From an uncultured Eubacteriales bacterium (GTDB lineage Bacteria; Bacillota; Clostridia; Saccharofermentanales; Fastidiosipilaceae), in the NCBI GenBank assembly GCA_902373515.1, contig CABKML010000014.1, positions 1 through 38,432 on the forward strand: DNA of 38,432 nucleotides. Reading direction: 5' to 3'. The translations under genes were made by a program, and so were the position numbers. This document shows, piece after piece, positions 1 to 7,482 of this stretch (within the stretch, counting starts at the first letter, position 1; the number at the start of each line of letters is the position of its first letter). The notes under the pieces are model-generated. The model saw only the letters and a list, made by a program, of their open reading frames with translations, ran no database searches and was not told the origin of the DNA.

Positions 1-2511
1 TTTGTAATTTTCTTTTTCGGTCTGACTTAAATTATCCAAGCCGTTAATGGTCTTTTCAGCCTCCGCTTTCTTTTTCTCAAGATTGCCTTGGCCTTTTTCC
101 TTATCGGCTTTTTCATTAGCCTTGGTATTGGCTTCATTTAATTTATTATTGATCTCGTCCGTGCTATTAGAATTATCAATGTCTCCTTTAAGCTTGTCGC
201 CTTCTTCTTTGCTGATATCACCATCTTTAACCATTTGATCGATAATATTCTTAGCATCATCTTTTTCTTGTTGATGATCATCTTGACCTGGTGTTGCGCC
301 TGCCTTAGTAAAGAGATCTGACGCTTTGAAGGTCATCATATTCTCCGCATTGTTATTTTCAAACGCACCATCAATACATAATTCGTTGTTCCTTACAACA
401 AATTTTGTAATGTGCGGCTGGGCTGTACCATTTTGATCAAAGTCAAAATTTTTAGAAACCTTTTTATTTTTAAAGCCACTAAAGCCTGTTGTATCTAAAC
501 TCTTACCGGTATCAAATTTAATATTTTTAAATACATCTGCATTTTCGACGTCTTCAAATGATTTACTGTTAAATGCCGAATGATTGAAATTATCAAAAAT
601 AAAGCGCTTAATTGCTTTGACAAAATCATCATCCGTCGGATTTGTCGGATTTGTTACTGCAATCGGAGTCAACTTATATTTGAAGGTGAATTCAGCTGAG
701 CCGAAAGCCTTACTTTGTTCAGTTTTAGGTTTGCTGCTGGTCTCCGCTTTTTTGTAAACTAATTGAGAACCCGGGATTGTCGCCGTCGAACCGTCTTTAT
801 AAGTGAAAACAGCGGTACCGTCAGCTGCCACTTTAATCGGGTCCTGATCTGCCAATTGAGCTTTAATTGCATCATTGGCTGTAGTTAAAGCTGCCTTTAA
901 CTTACTGATTTCAGTTGGTTCCAGCTTAGAAGCATCTTTCACTTCCTGCCGTTGACAACGCTTGGGCTGATATTGCTCCGCCAGCTTCGGTAATTCATAA
1001 ATTAAACTGTCGGCCGGAATAGTATCTTTAGAACCGTCTTTGTAATTAATTGTGGCAATGCCGGTGTTTTTATCAACAGATATAGCATTGACGAAATTAT
1101 CTCCCAAAGCGTGTATGAACCTCTGTCCGTCAACTGTATAATCAAAGTTGGCGTCTATAATATTGGAAGTAACATTCTTAGCTTCCTGTTCTTCCAAGCT
1201 CTTAATATTCTTAACCCCGACACGTTTACACGGTTTAGGCTCGAATTTCTCAGCCAAAGTCTGCTTCTTCACGACCAGATTTTCGCCTTTAATTTCATCT
1301 TTGGAACCGTCTTTATAAGTAATCGTCACCGTACCGTCTGCAGCAACACTGACCGCCTTACCGGCATCACCGTCTTTGAACAGATCTTGCCTTTGGAACA
1401 ATTCCGCATTAGCATCAAATACAGCACTCTTAACTTTATTAATTTCATCTCCATCCAATTTCTGCACATCGGCAACTTCCGTCCGCTTAGGCACTACCGG
1501 TTCAACAGTATCGGCAATAGCGGATTTTTTCTTAACCAATAAAATACCAGGAATAGAATCTTTCGAATCGTCCGTATAAGTGATAGTCAACTTGCCGTCT
1601 TTGCCGACATTAATTTCCTTCACATTCTTCTTATACTCTTCCGACTGCGCAGCATTGAAGGCCTTTTTTACAGATTCAACTTCATCTGCCGTCAAATCCT
1701 TCGGATTATTAACCTCGGTCAACGCCGGATAAGCAGGCGTCAAAGTATCTGTAAGCGGCGGCTTCTCCGGAATAACCTTGTCACTGCCTAAATTGAAGTG
1801 ATGGTTACGGGCAATCTGATACATACCGCCCAGGAAATGCAATTTTTTATTTTTGTCCTTATCCTTAACTTTAGCAATAAATGTGTAACTAGTATCAACA
1901 CTACCTAAAGGCTGCCAGTCACTCAGGAGATATTGCACTTCATTTTTATAATCATTATATGTAGCATTATATGAGGCATCGTTTTTATCATAAGATGTAT
2001 CGGTAAATTCCTTGAATGCCTGCTCAAACTTCTTGTCACCCTTCTTAACCAGGAAACGGCTGTAACCTGTATGCCAATCAGCTAAGCTGAAACTTTTATA
2101 TGAGTCATTCTCATTACCTTTACGCTCACGTTCGATGGAAATAGATTCCGGCTTTACCAATTCCAAATTTTCCGGAATAGTAAACCATCTGAAATTACGC
2201 ACATACCACCAATCACGACTGGCATTCATGTGATAAGTAACTTTAACGTACTCTCCGTAAGGGTCTTCCTTAAATTCATTCTCAGCATAGGTACCATAAT
2301 TGTACTCTACGCTTACATACTTATTGACACTGTAAGACTTACCGTGACGGGCATATTTCAGATAATCACCTTCAATTGAACCATCGGCATAAACATAAGG
2401 AGTCATTGTATAAGAACCCCAAACTAAAGCGGCACTCAAGGTAGTAGCCAAGAGGCGCCGTAAAAAAGCCGGGTTTAACATCACCGGACTTACATTCTTG
2501 AATTTACGCAT
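1..2511 (-). CDS. Large repeat-containing cell-surface protein (5' part, runs off the left edge)
   Basis: An open frame of 837 codons starts at ATG 2511 (AAAGGAAG about 8 bases upstream) and reaches base 1 without a stop. Residues 1-42 form a signal peptide: basic start, hydrophobic stretch, cleavage probably after YVYA. Residues 43-250 are a Trp/Tyr-rich N-terminal domain I do not recognise. Residues 259-588 hold four tandem units of about 75-85 residues. Each has a helical half (for example DGDEINKVKSAVFDANAE) and then a strand half ending in TYKDGSKDxIP. This resembles the repeats of surface proteins of Gram-positive anaerobic cocci. A second domain (600-735) is followed by a charged helical region (745-837) resembling GA/FIVAR repeats. 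The wall anchor should lie beyond the window. Secretion to the cell wall is a confident inference; the ligand is unknown. Lone cysteines sit in two inter-repeat linkers (428 and 519), which is unusual. Confidence 0.85.
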   Translation of the reverse strand, partial: MRKFKNVSPVMLNPAFLRRLLATTLSAALVWGSYTMTPYVYADGSIEGDYLKYARHGKSYSVNKYVSVEYNYGTYAENEFKEDPYGEYVKVTYHMNASRDWWYVRNFRWFTIPENLELVKPESISIERERKGNENDSYKSFSLADWHTGYSRFLVKKGDKKFEQAFKEFTDTSYDKNDASYNATYNDYKNEVQYLLSDWQPLGSVDTSYTFIAKVKDKDKNKKLHFLGGMYQIARNHHFNLGSDKVIPEKPPLTDTLTPAYPALTEVNNPKDLTADEVESVKKAFNAAQSEEYKKNVKEINVGKDGKLTITYTDDSKDSIPGILLVKKKSAIADTVEPVVPKRTEVADVQKLDGDEINKVKSAVFDANAELFQRQDLFKDGDAGKAVSVAADGTVTITYKDGSKDEIKGENLVVKKQTLAEKFEPKPCKRVGVKNIKSLEEQEAKNVTSNIIDANFDYTVDGQRFIHALGDNFVNAISVDKNTGIATINYKDGSKDTIPADSLIYELPKLAEQYQPKRCQRQEVKDASKLEPTEISKLKAALTTANDAIKAQLADQDPIKVAADGTAVFTYKDGSTATIPGSQLVYKKAETSSKPKTEQSKAFGSAEFTFKYKLTPIAVTNPTNPTDDDFVKAIKRFIFDNFNHSAFNSKSFEDVENADVFKNIKFDTGKSLDTTGFSGFKNKKVSKNFDFDQNGTAQPHITKFVVRNNELCIDGAFENNNAENMMTFKASDLFTKAGATPGQDDHQQEKDDAKNIIDQMVKDGDISKEEGDKLKGDIDNSNSTDEINNKLNEANTKANEKADKEKGQGNLEKKKAEAEKTINGLDNLSQTEKENYK
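748..1740 (-). repeat. Four tandem protein-level repeats within the surface protein
   Basis: This span encodes residues about 258-588 of the surface protein. Four diverged units share the block 'helix, then DGxxTxTYKDGSKDxIPxxxLV'. They are similar in protein but diverged in DNA, so this is an old duplication rather than a recent expansion. Confidence 0.7.
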
Positions 2512-2613
2512 ATAACTTCTTCCTTTTGTAATAGCTGAACGCTAGTATGTAAAGATTAGTATACCTTATGCACATATATATTCAGAAGTTTTTATCATTA
2601 AATTCGGGAAAGA

Positions 2614-2641
2614 GCACAAAACTGACGTCATGTCATTGTGC
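2614..2641. repeat. Inverted repeat upstream of the surface protein gene
   Basis: GCACAA and TTGTGC arms of six bases are separated by 16 bases, and the spacer contains the palindrome TGACGTCA. The site lies about 100 bases upstream of the start codon at 2511. It could be an operator, but nothing identifies a regulator. Confidence 0.3.
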
Positions 2642-2695
2642 ATATTACTATAAAATTACAGAAATAAGACAATCTTAAAAGCCAAAAATTCCAAT

Positions 2696-2719
2696 AAAAA
2701 AGAGCGCTTATGCGCTCTT
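2696..2719 (-). terminator. Terminator of the Met-Glu-Gly-Cys tRNA operon
   Basis: On the minus strand AAGAGCGC and GCGCTCTT form an 8-bp stem with a 4-base loop, followed by six T. It lies 5 bases after tRNA-Cys. Confidence 0.85.
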
Positions 2720-2723
2720 CTGA

Positions 2724-2795
2724 AGGCACCAATCAGATTTGAACTGATGCATAAAGGTTTTGCAGACCTCTGCCTTACCGCTTGGCTATGGTGCC
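2724..2795 (-). tRNA. tRNA-Cys(GCA)
   Basis: A complete cloverleaf can be drawn. The 7-bp acceptor starts GGCACCA and ends in TGGTGCC plus discriminator U. The anticodon loop is CTGCAAA, giving GCA. CCA is not encoded. It is the last gene of a four-tRNA operon. Confidence 0.93.
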
Positions 2796-2811
2796 AAAAA
2801 AGCTCCGAGAA

Positions 2812-2883
2812 AGCGGGATACGAGATTCGAACTCGCGACTTTCACCTTGGCAAGGTGACACTCTACCACTGAGTTAATCCCGC
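2812..2883 (-). tRNA. tRNA-Gly(GCC)
   Basis: The acceptor is GCGGGAT/ATCCCGC, the anticodon loop TTGCCAA gives GCC, and the T arm carries GTTCGAATC. It is third of four tRNAs in this operon. Confidence 0.93.
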
Positions 2884-2931
2884 ATGAATCGGAGCTTAAT
2901 TAGCATATCACTCATGCTTATTATTGTCAAG

Positions 2932-3003
2932 TGACCCGTAGCAGAATTGAACTGCTGTCTTCGCCGTGAAAGGGCAATGTCTTAACCTCTTGACCAACGG
3001 GCC
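2932..3003 (-). tRNA. tRNA-Glu(TTC)
   Basis: The acceptor GGCCCGT pairs with ACGGGTC (one G-U pair). The anticodon loop CTTTCAC gives TTC and the T loop reads GTTCAATTC. It is second in the operon. Confidence 0.92.
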
Positions 3004-3010
3004 GAAAAAA

Positions 3011-3084
3011 TAGCGGTAGTAGGATTCGAACCAACGACACTCCGGGTATGAACCGAATGCTCTAGCCAACTGAGCTATACCGCC
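3011..3084 (-). tRNA. tRNA-Met(CAT), elongator type
   Basis: The acceptor is GGCGGTA/TACCGCT with a G-U first pair and discriminator A. The anticodon stem-loop CGGTTCATACCCG is that of elongator tRNA-Met in Bacilli and Clostridia. The initiator C1-A72 mismatch and GGG/CCC anticodon stem are absent. It is first in the operon. Confidence 0.9.
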
Positions 3085-3131
3085 GGATTACTTCGAATCA
3101 CTAAAGTCTTAGCAACTTGAAGTGCTTTGCT

Positions 3132-3161
3132 ATTGTAACACGCAATTTTGTCATTTGTCAA
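3132..3161 (-). promoter_or_regulatory. Promoter of the tRNA-Met-Glu-Gly-Cys operon
   Basis: On the minus strand TTGACA (3156-3161) and TACAAT (3132-3137) are separated by 18 bases. They lie about 50 bases upstream of tRNA-Met. Confidence 0.75.
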
Positions 3162-3182
3162 TAGCTTTTTTCTTAATTTACG

Positions 3183-3211
3183 AAAAAAACTGCCGCAAAA
3201 TTGCGGCAGTT
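3183..3211 (-). terminator. Terminator after rplL
   Basis: AACTGCCGCA and TGCGGCAGTT form a long GC-rich stem on the minus strand, followed by seven T. It starts about 10 bases after the rplL stop and closes the ribosomal operon before the tRNAs. Confidence 0.9.
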
Positions 3212-3220
3212 AAAAATGAA

Positions 3221-3601
3221 TTACTTCAATTCAACTTCGCCGCCGGCTTCTTTAATCTTAGCAGCAATTTCATCAGCTTCAGCCTTTTCGACATTCTCTT
3301 TCAAAGTCTTAGGAGCACCGTCGACCAAATCCTTAGAATCCTTCAAGCCCAAACCTGTAATAGCTTGAACAGCCTTGATAACCTTAATCTTAGCAGCACC
3401 GGCTGACTTCAAGATAACTGTATATTCGCTCTTCTCTTCTTCTTGAGCGCCACCTTGAGCACCGCCTGCAGGAGCAGCAACTGCAACAGCAGAAGCTGAA
3501 ACACCGAATTCTTCTTCGATAGCCTTAACCAACTCATTGAGTTCCAAGACTGTCATTGCTTTAACTTCGTCTAAAATCTTTGTAATTTTTTCGCTTGCCA
3601 T
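3221..3601 (-). CDS. rplL: Ribosomal protein bL12 (L7/L12)
   Basis: This is the stalk protein of the large subunit, present as dimers bound to L10, and it recruits translational GTPases. At 126 residues it has the normal length. The N-terminal dimerisation domain (about 1-32, [25 protein letters not shown]) leads through an Ala/Gly hinge ([15 protein letters not shown]) to the C-terminal domain. That domain shows the family signature [37 protein letters not shown] lies 5 bases before the ATG. The gene follows rplJ by 24 bases and shares its leader. A strong terminator follows, so rpoB is not in this operon. Confidence 0.98.
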   Translation of the reverse strand: MASEKITKILDEVKAMTVLELNELVKAIEEEFGVSASAVAVAAPAGGAQGGAQEEEKSEYTVILKSAGAAKIKVIKAVQAITGLGLKDSKDLVDGAPKTLKENVEKAEADEIAAKIKEAGGEVELK

Positions 3602-3625
3602 ATTATCCTCCTTAGTAAAATATAA

Positions 3626-4153
3626 TTAGGCATTAGCAGCGGGAGCAGACTCAGCCGCTTCGCCGTTCTTCTCGCTTACAGCCTTCAAAGCAACAGCCAA
3701 TTTAGTAATCGGGCTGTTCAAAGTGTAAGCCAATTGTGTACGCAAAGTATTCATATCCGGGATATCAGCCAAAGCCTTAACACCGTTGCTGTCCAAAACC
3801 ACACCGGCATTGGCACCGCCTTTGAGTACAGGTAACTTAAATTTCTCATTAAATTGTTTGAGTAAACGTGCCGGAGCAACTGCATCAGTCTTACTGACAG
3901 CAAAAGCTGTCGGACCTTGCAAATATTCGGCCAAGCCTTCCAAACCGGCTTCTTTGGCGGCAATCTTAGCTAAACGATTCTTAAAGACATGATAAGATAC
4001 ACCATTTTCACGTAATGCTTTACGTAATTCCGTATCCTGTTCAACTGTCAATCCGCGGTAATCTGCTAAAACGATAGTCTCAGCACCTTGAAACAAATCT
4101 TTCAACTTGTTAACTACTGCCTGTTTACTTTCAAAAACTTTCGAACTGGGCAT
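3626..4153 (-). CDS. rplJ: Ribosomal protein uL10
   Basis: uL10 forms the base of the L7/L12 stalk and is the autoregulator of rplJ-rplL through the leader RNA. The 175 residues show the family blocks VNKLKDLFQGAETIVLADYRGLTV, LRKALRENGVSYHVFKNRLAKIA and a C-terminal helix that carries L12 dimers. The start is ATG 4153 (MPSSKVFES), which has AAAGGAGG 7 bases upstream. A longer frame to 4174 has no ribosome binding site and would begin inside the attenuator hairpin. The C-terminal tail is Ala-rich. Confidence 0.97.
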   Translation of the reverse strand: MPSSKVFESKQAVVNKLKDLFQGAETIVLADYRGLTVEQDTELRKALRENGVSYHVFKNRLAKIAAKEAGLEGLAEYLQGPTAFAVSKTDAVAPARLLKQFNEKFKLPVLKGGANAGVVLDSNGVKALADIPDMNTLRTQLAYTLNSPITKLAVALKAVSEKNGEAAESAPAANA

Positions 4154-4172
4154 TATTGATCCTCCTTTACAC

Positions 4173-4202
4173 AAAAAAATCTCTTACCAAAGCAGCAAGA
4201 GA
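4173..4202 (-). terminator. Attenuator hairpin in front of rplJ
   Basis: On the minus strand TCTCTT and AAGAGA form a 6-bp stem, followed by seven T. It ends about 12 bases before the rplJ ribosome binding site. Its placement inside the leader, not after a gene, points to attenuation. Its loop is complementary to a segment further upstream (see the leader entry). Confidence 0.65.
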
Positions 4203-4290
4203 GAGGAAGCAAATCACTATGTAACGCTACCTCAGCAGGATATTAAGCGCAGAGCGCACCGGCTATCTTTGGTATAACTACAATAATTTA
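4175..4290 (-). ncRNA. L10 leader (autoregulatory 5' UTR of rplJ-rplL)
   Basis: The 188 bases between rplA and rplJ are structured. The conserved-looking block CCTGCTGAGGTAGCG resembles the core of known L10 leaders. TACCAAAG near the 5' end (4267-4274) is exactly complementary to CTTTGGTA (4185-4192), which lies in the attenuator hairpin. Closing this long-range helix and forming the terminator exclude each other. The position fits the L10 leader family; the identification comes from context and motif, without a covariance model. Confidence 0.7.
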
Positions 4291-4293
4291 ACA

Positions 4294-4335
4294 TAAAACA
4301 AAGAAGAAAGCAAGTACCAACTCGCTTTCTTCTTT
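4294..4335 (-). terminator. Hairpin/terminator after rplA
   Basis: AAAGAAGAAAGC and GCTTTCTTCTTT form a perfect 12-bp stem with a 12-base loop, followed by GTTTTATG. It lies about 28 bases after the rplA stop and separates rplK-rplA from the rplJ leader. The U-tract is short, so partial read-through is possible. Confidence 0.65.
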
Positions 4336-4362
4336 AACAATTTTACAATTAAATGCTGAAAA

Positions 4363-5049
4363 TCAGATGTTACCTGAAACTCTGATGCCCGGGCCCATAG
4401 TAGCAGCCAAAACAGCGCTCTTAACATATTGACCCTTAGCAGCAGCCGGTTTAGCTTTCCAAATAGCACCCATCAAAGCTTTGTAATTAGCTTCCAATTG
4501 TTCAGCAGTAAAGGAAGCCTTACCGATCGGGCAGTGAATAATATTTGCTTTGTCCAAACGGAATTCGATTTTACCGGCCTTAGATTCCTTAACAGCCTTA
4601 GCAACATCCGGTGTAACCGTACCTGCTTTGGGGTTAGGCATCAAGCCTTTAGGTCCTAATACACGACCCAAACGTCCGACCACACCCATCATATCCGGGC
4701 TGGCGATAACAACATCGAAATCGAACCAGTTTTCTTTCTGAATTTTCTCAGCCAACTCCATACCGCCGGCATAATCTGCACCGGCTGCAGTTGCAGCTTC
4801 TTTCAATTTGTCGTTGCAGAAAACCAAGACTCTGATCTTTTTACCTGTACCGTTGGGCAAAACTACTGCACCACGGACCTGTTGATCGGCATGTCTGGAA
4901 TCGACACCCAAACGGATGTGCAATTCAATTGATTCATCAAATTTACTTGTTGCAGTCTCTTTGAGCAATTTCATAGCCTCAGTCGAAGTATAGACTTTGG
5001 AAAGCTCAACTTTTTTAGCTGCCTCTAAATATCTCTTACCACGTTTCAT
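4363..5049 (-). CDS. rplA: Ribosomal protein uL1
   Basis: uL1 forms the mobile L1 stalk at the E site and in many bacteria represses its own mRNA. The 228 residues are the normal length. Clear family blocks are [54 protein letters not shown] and [24 protein letters not shown]. The ATG lies 5 bases after the rplK stop, so the two genes are probably coupled in translation. A hairpin follows, separating the gene from rplJ. Confidence 0.98.
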   Translation of the reverse strand: MKRGKRYLEAAKKVELSKVYTSTEAMKLLKETATSKFDESIELHIRLGVDSRHADQQVRGAVVLPNGTGKKIRVLVFCNDKLKEAATAAGADYAGGMELAEKIQKENWFDFDVVIASPDMMGVVGRLGRVLGPKGLMPNPKAGTVTPDVAKAVKESKAGKIEFRLDKANIIHCPIGKASFTAEQLEANYKALMGAIWKAKPAAAKGQYVKSAVLAATMGPGIRVSGNI

Positions 5050-5054
5050 GAAGC

Positions 5055-5495
5055 TTACTCCTTATCCGGCTTGCCGTTGACGACAATACCCATACTGCGA
5101 GCCGTACCGGCAATCATGCTGGCACAGGACTCAAGATTTGCGGCGTTAGTATCAACGATTTTAATCTTTGCCAATTCCAAGCATTGATCCCAAGTCATAG
5201 TTGCTACTTTTGTCTTGTTCGGAACACCTGAACCGCTCTTAATCTTGCACTCACGACGCAATAAAGATGCTACCGGCGGTTTCTTAGTTACAAAAGTAAA
5301 TGTATGATCCGCATAAACGGTGATAACGACCGGAATTGCCATACCTGCATCAGCTTGTGTTGCAGCGTTAAAATCTTTAACGAACTGGGCGATATTCAAA
5401 CCATGTTGACCCAGTGCTGGTCCTACCGGTGGCGCAGCAGTTGCTTTGCCTGCTTCAATTTGCAGCTTAACATAAGCTGTAATTTTCTTGGCCAT
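5055..5495 (-). CDS. rplK: Ribosomal protein uL11
   Basis: uL11 is part of the GTPase-associated centre, binds the 1070 region of 23S rRNA and is needed for RelA-type sensing. At 146 residues it carries the hallmarks [40 protein letters not shown] and the C-terminal [11 protein letters not shown] chose ATG 5495 (MAKKITAYV): the upstream in-frame GTG sits inside the GGGAGGTGG ribosome binding site and is not a credible start. It follows nusG by about 60 bases in the same operon. Confidence 0.97.
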   Translation of the reverse strand: MAKKITAYVKLQIEAGKATAAPPVGPALGQHGLNIAQFVKDFNAATQADAGMAIPVVITVYADHTFTFVTKKPPVASLLRRECKIKSGSGVPNKTKVATMTWDQCLELAKIKIVDTNAANLESCASMIAGTARSMGIVVNGKPDKE

Positions 5496-5557
5496 AATAG
5501 CCACCTCCCAAAAATATTTTACATACCGCCGAAAGCGGTTGTTATCTAATTAATTAA

Positions 5558-6181
5558 TCAAACAGCTAAAACCTGCGTGAATTCCAACTCAACCGGCGTT
5601 TCCCGGCCGAACATGGAAACCATAACCACAACTTTTTTCTTCTCGTGATTGATCTCCTGGACCGTGCCGATGAAGCCTTCAAGCGGTCCGTGAATAACTT
5701 TGATCGGATCGCCGACTTTGTAATCGACAATAGGATCCCAATCCGACTCAACGCCAACAATAGCCAGTTCTTCCGCTGTCAGCGGGATAGGATCGCCGTC
5801 AGGACCGACAAAGCCCGTAACACCGCGCGTATTGCGGACAATGTACCAAAGTTCATCACTCATAACCATCTTCAACAAAACATATCCTGGGTAAACTTTG
5901 CGCTCATAAACGTGACGTTTACCGTCTTTAATCTCAACCTGCTCTTCAGTAGGTACGGAAACTTCCTGAATCAGATCTTCCAAGCCACGGTTCTGAATTA
6001 CCTGTGTCAAAGTAGCTTTAACTTTGTTCTCGTAGCCTGAATAAGTATGAACTACATACCACTGTGCTTCCGGCTTTTTGTCGGTCACAGTCGCCGTTTC
6101 ATTCTCGGCAGCCGGCACAGCAGTTGCATTTGTGCTCTCAGTCTGCTCCGTTTGTTCTTCTTTATTCAAAGCTTGATCCAT
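5558..6181 (-). CDS. nusG: Transcription elongation/antitermination factor NusG
   Basis: NusG binds the RNA polymerase clamp and, through its KOW domain, S10 or Rho. The NGN domain starts at QWYVVHTYSGYENKVKATL. The C-terminal KOW domain reads VGDPIKVIHGPLEGFIGTVQEI and the protein ends VELEFTQVLAV. The first 30 residues are a low-complexity Thr/Glu/Ala extension absent from short NusG proteins. I chose ATG 6181 (MDQALNKEE) because GGAG lies 6 bases upstream. In-frame ATGs at 6196, 6193 and 6187 lack a properly spaced site. The 6196 ATG overlaps the secE stop as ATGA, so coupling with secE is likely either way. Confidence 0.95.
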   Translation of the reverse strand: MDQALNKEEQTEQTESTNATAVPAAENETATVTDKKPEAQWYVVHTYSGYENKVKATLTQVIQNRGLEDLIQEVSVPTEEQVEIKDGKRHVYERKVYPGYVLLKMVMSDELWYIVRNTRGVTGFVGPDGDPIPLTAEELAIVGVESDWDPIVDYKVGDPIKVIHGPLEGFIGTVQEINHEKKKVVVMVSMFGRETPVELEFTQVLAV

Positions 6182-6192
6182 GCTCATCTCCA

Positions 6193-6546
6193 TCATTTCG
6201 TTGTCGCCTTAGCTGTCGTAGCCTGCGGCGCTTGGCTTGTCGTTTGAGGTTCGGAAACTTTAACAGTACCTGTCGGTCTTGTGTCTTTGCCGACATGTGC
6301 CTGAGCAGCAGGACGTTTCACAGGGTCATTGAAACCGGTGAAGTTAAGTACCAGCTGCATACAACTGTCCACCACGAAAATAAGTAAGCCCGATATGAAG
6401 CACAATACCAACACCGTTATTAAAGACTGTTGGAAGCTCTTCTTCGTCGGCCATACTACAAGTTTAAGCTCTGTATAAATGCCTAAGAAAAACTTCTTAA
6501 ATCTATCAAAAAATGTTTTCTTCTGCTTGTCTGTATTCTTAGCCAT
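6193..6546 (-). CDS. secE: Preprotein translocase subunit SecE
   Basis: SecE is the small clamp subunit of SecYEG. The core is the amphipathic helix FFLGIYTELKLVVWPTKKSF followed by one membrane segment (about residues 38-60). At 117 residues it is longer than the usual 60-70 because of a hydrophilic Thr/Ala/Gln-rich tail (about residues 75-117) after the membrane helix. That tail should face outside the membrane and its role is unknown. AAGGAG lies 5 bases before the ATG. The stop overlaps the most upstream possible nusG start. Confidence 0.95.
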   Translation of the reverse strand: MAKNTDKQKKTFFDRFKKFFLGIYTELKLVVWPTKKSFQQSLITVLVLCFISGLLIFVVDSCMQLVLNFTGFNDPVKRPAAQAHVGKDTRPTGTVKVSEPQTTSQAPQATTAKATTK

Positions 6547-6568
6547 CTTAGCTCCTTAAAATTCAGAC

Positions 6569-6733
6569 TTATTTAGTCTCTTTATGAGTTGTGTGCTTTC
6601 TGCAGAAACGGCAGTACTTCTTCAATTCCAAGCGGTCCTTAGTGTTGGACTTGTTCTTCTTGGTTGAATAATTGCGTTGCTTACAATCTTCACAAGCTAA
6701 AATAATTTTGTCTCTTACTGCTGCTTTAGCCAT
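6569..6733 (-). CDS. rpmG: Ribosomal protein bL33 (zinc-binding form)
   Basis: The frame encodes 54 residues beginning [17 protein letters not shown]. It keeps both CxxC pairs (CEDC and CRFC), the zinc-binding C+ form. The ending [10 protein letters not shown] is typical of Firmicutes bL33. GGAGGG lies 8 bases before the ATG. It is first in the rpmG-secE-nusG-rplK-rplA unit, directly behind a strong promoter. Confidence 0.96.
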   Translation of the reverse strand: MAKAAVRDKIILACEDCKQRNYSTKKNKSNTKDRLELKKYCRFCRKHTTHKETK

Positions 6734-6788
6734 GATTATCCCTCCGAAATTTTTTCATAAAAAATAAAGCCCTTACAGGCGTTATCTA

Positions 6789-6817
6789 AATATAGCACTA
6801 ATTGCGATATAAGTCAA
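6789..6817 (-). promoter_or_regulatory. Promoter of rpmG-secE-nusG-rplK-rplA
   Basis: On the minus strand TTGACT (6812-6817) and TATATT (6789-6794) are 17 bases apart, about 55 bases before the rpmG ATG. The site abuts the terminator of tRNA-Ser. Confidence 0.8.
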
Positions 6818-6818
6818 A

Positions 6819-6849
6819 CAAAAAATGCCGTCACTTAAACACGACGGCA
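6819..6849 (-). terminator. Terminator of tRNA-Ser
   Basis: TGCCGTC and GACGGCA pair across a 10-base loop on the minus strand, followed by TTTTTTG. It lies 5 bases after tRNA-Ser. Confidence 0.85.
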
Positions 6850-6854
6850 GTATA

Positions 6855-6944
6855 CGGAGAGCAAGGGATTCGAACCCTCGTTACGCCTTTTGAACGTAAA
6901 CACGATTTCCAATCGTGCGCCTTCGACCGCTCGGCCAACTCTCC
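6855..6944 (-). tRNA. tRNA-Ser(GGA)
   Basis: A class II tRNA of 90 bases with a long variable arm. The acceptor is GGAGAGT...GCTCTCC with discriminator G. The anticodon loop TTGGAAA gives GGA, and the T arm carries GTTCGAATC. Confidence 0.93.
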
Positions 6945-6984
6945 AGAAATAAATTGAACGTATAGTAAGTTAGCATAGCTCAAG

Positions 6985-7017
6985 AAAAAAAGCAAGTGCC
7001 CGAAACCAATCGGGCAC
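6985..7017 (-). terminator. Terminator after the 88-residue small gene
   Basis: GTGCCCGA and TCGGGCAC form an 8-bp GC-rich stem on the minus strand; TTGC and then seven T follow. It sits about 20 bases after the stop at 7038. Confidence 0.85.
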
Positions 7018-7037
7018 CAGCTTATTCATAGAACTGC

Positions 7038-7304
7038 TTATTTTTCGCTCTCGTCTGCTGCTTTTTCACCGAACAGATTCAAACGGAACAAATAAGACTC
7101 ATCTTCGACATTGTCGCAAACAATCTTTGCTTCTGCCAGCTTACCGCCTTCAATCAAGCGTACCAAGCCGATCATTTGGCTTAATTTACTCTTCAAATTG
7201 AATTTGTCTCCCTCATCATTAATCAGGTAGACATTACCGCGGCAATTGTCCAAAGCACGCATAAATTCCTGCACATCAATATCGCTCATTAAGAATTCTC
7301 TCAT
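7038..7304 (-). CDS. Small conserved protein of unknown function
   Basis: 88 residues with no signal peptide or membrane segment. The readable core is YLINDEGDKFNLKSKLSQMIG, then LIEGGKLAEAKIVCDN and EDESYLFRLNLFGE. I recall similar short proteins in Clostridia, sometimes mislabelled as polyA polymerase, but no function is known to me. I chose ATG 7304 because AGAGGTGG sits just upstream; ATG 7289 is an alternative. The gene has its own promoter and terminator and so is monocistronic, which supports it being real. No catalytic motif is visible. Confidence 0.75.
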   Translation of the reverse strand: MREFLMSDIDVQEFMRALDNCRGNVYLINDEGDKFNLKSKLSQMIGLVRLIEGGKLAEAKIVCDNVEDESYLFRLNLFGEKAADESEK

Positions 7305-7348
7305 ATTCCACCTCTTAATTATCAATAGTAAATTATCTCATATACACC

Positions 7349-7376
7349 ATTTTAACCTATTCCGCCGCTATGTCAA
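7349..7376 (-). promoter_or_regulatory. Promoter of the 88-residue small gene
   Basis: TTGACA (7371-7376) and TAAAAT (7349-7354) on the minus strand are 16 bases apart, about 45 bases upstream of the ATG. Confidence 0.75.
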
Positions 7377-7424
7377 CAAAATCTCGCAAAAAGAGGCGCT
7401 TTTTTACATTTTGCCAATTATTAT

Positions 7425-7458
7425 CGGAAAAATTAGGGCTAAAAGTAGATTTTTTCCG
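7425..7458. repeat. Inverted repeat between the two small genes
   Basis: CGGAAAAA and TTTTTCCG arms of eight bases are separated by 18 bases. It follows the stop of the 79-residue gene by about 25 bases and may act as a weak terminator or RNA-stabilising hairpin. There is no U-tract. Confidence 0.3.
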
Positions 7459-7482
7459 CCCTTGTGTTCAATATGCACTAAT

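Noticed and set aside
1111..1542. 143-codon plus-strand frame
   Set aside because: It is antisense to the repeat region of the surface protein, has no ribosome binding site, and its protein has no recognisable features.
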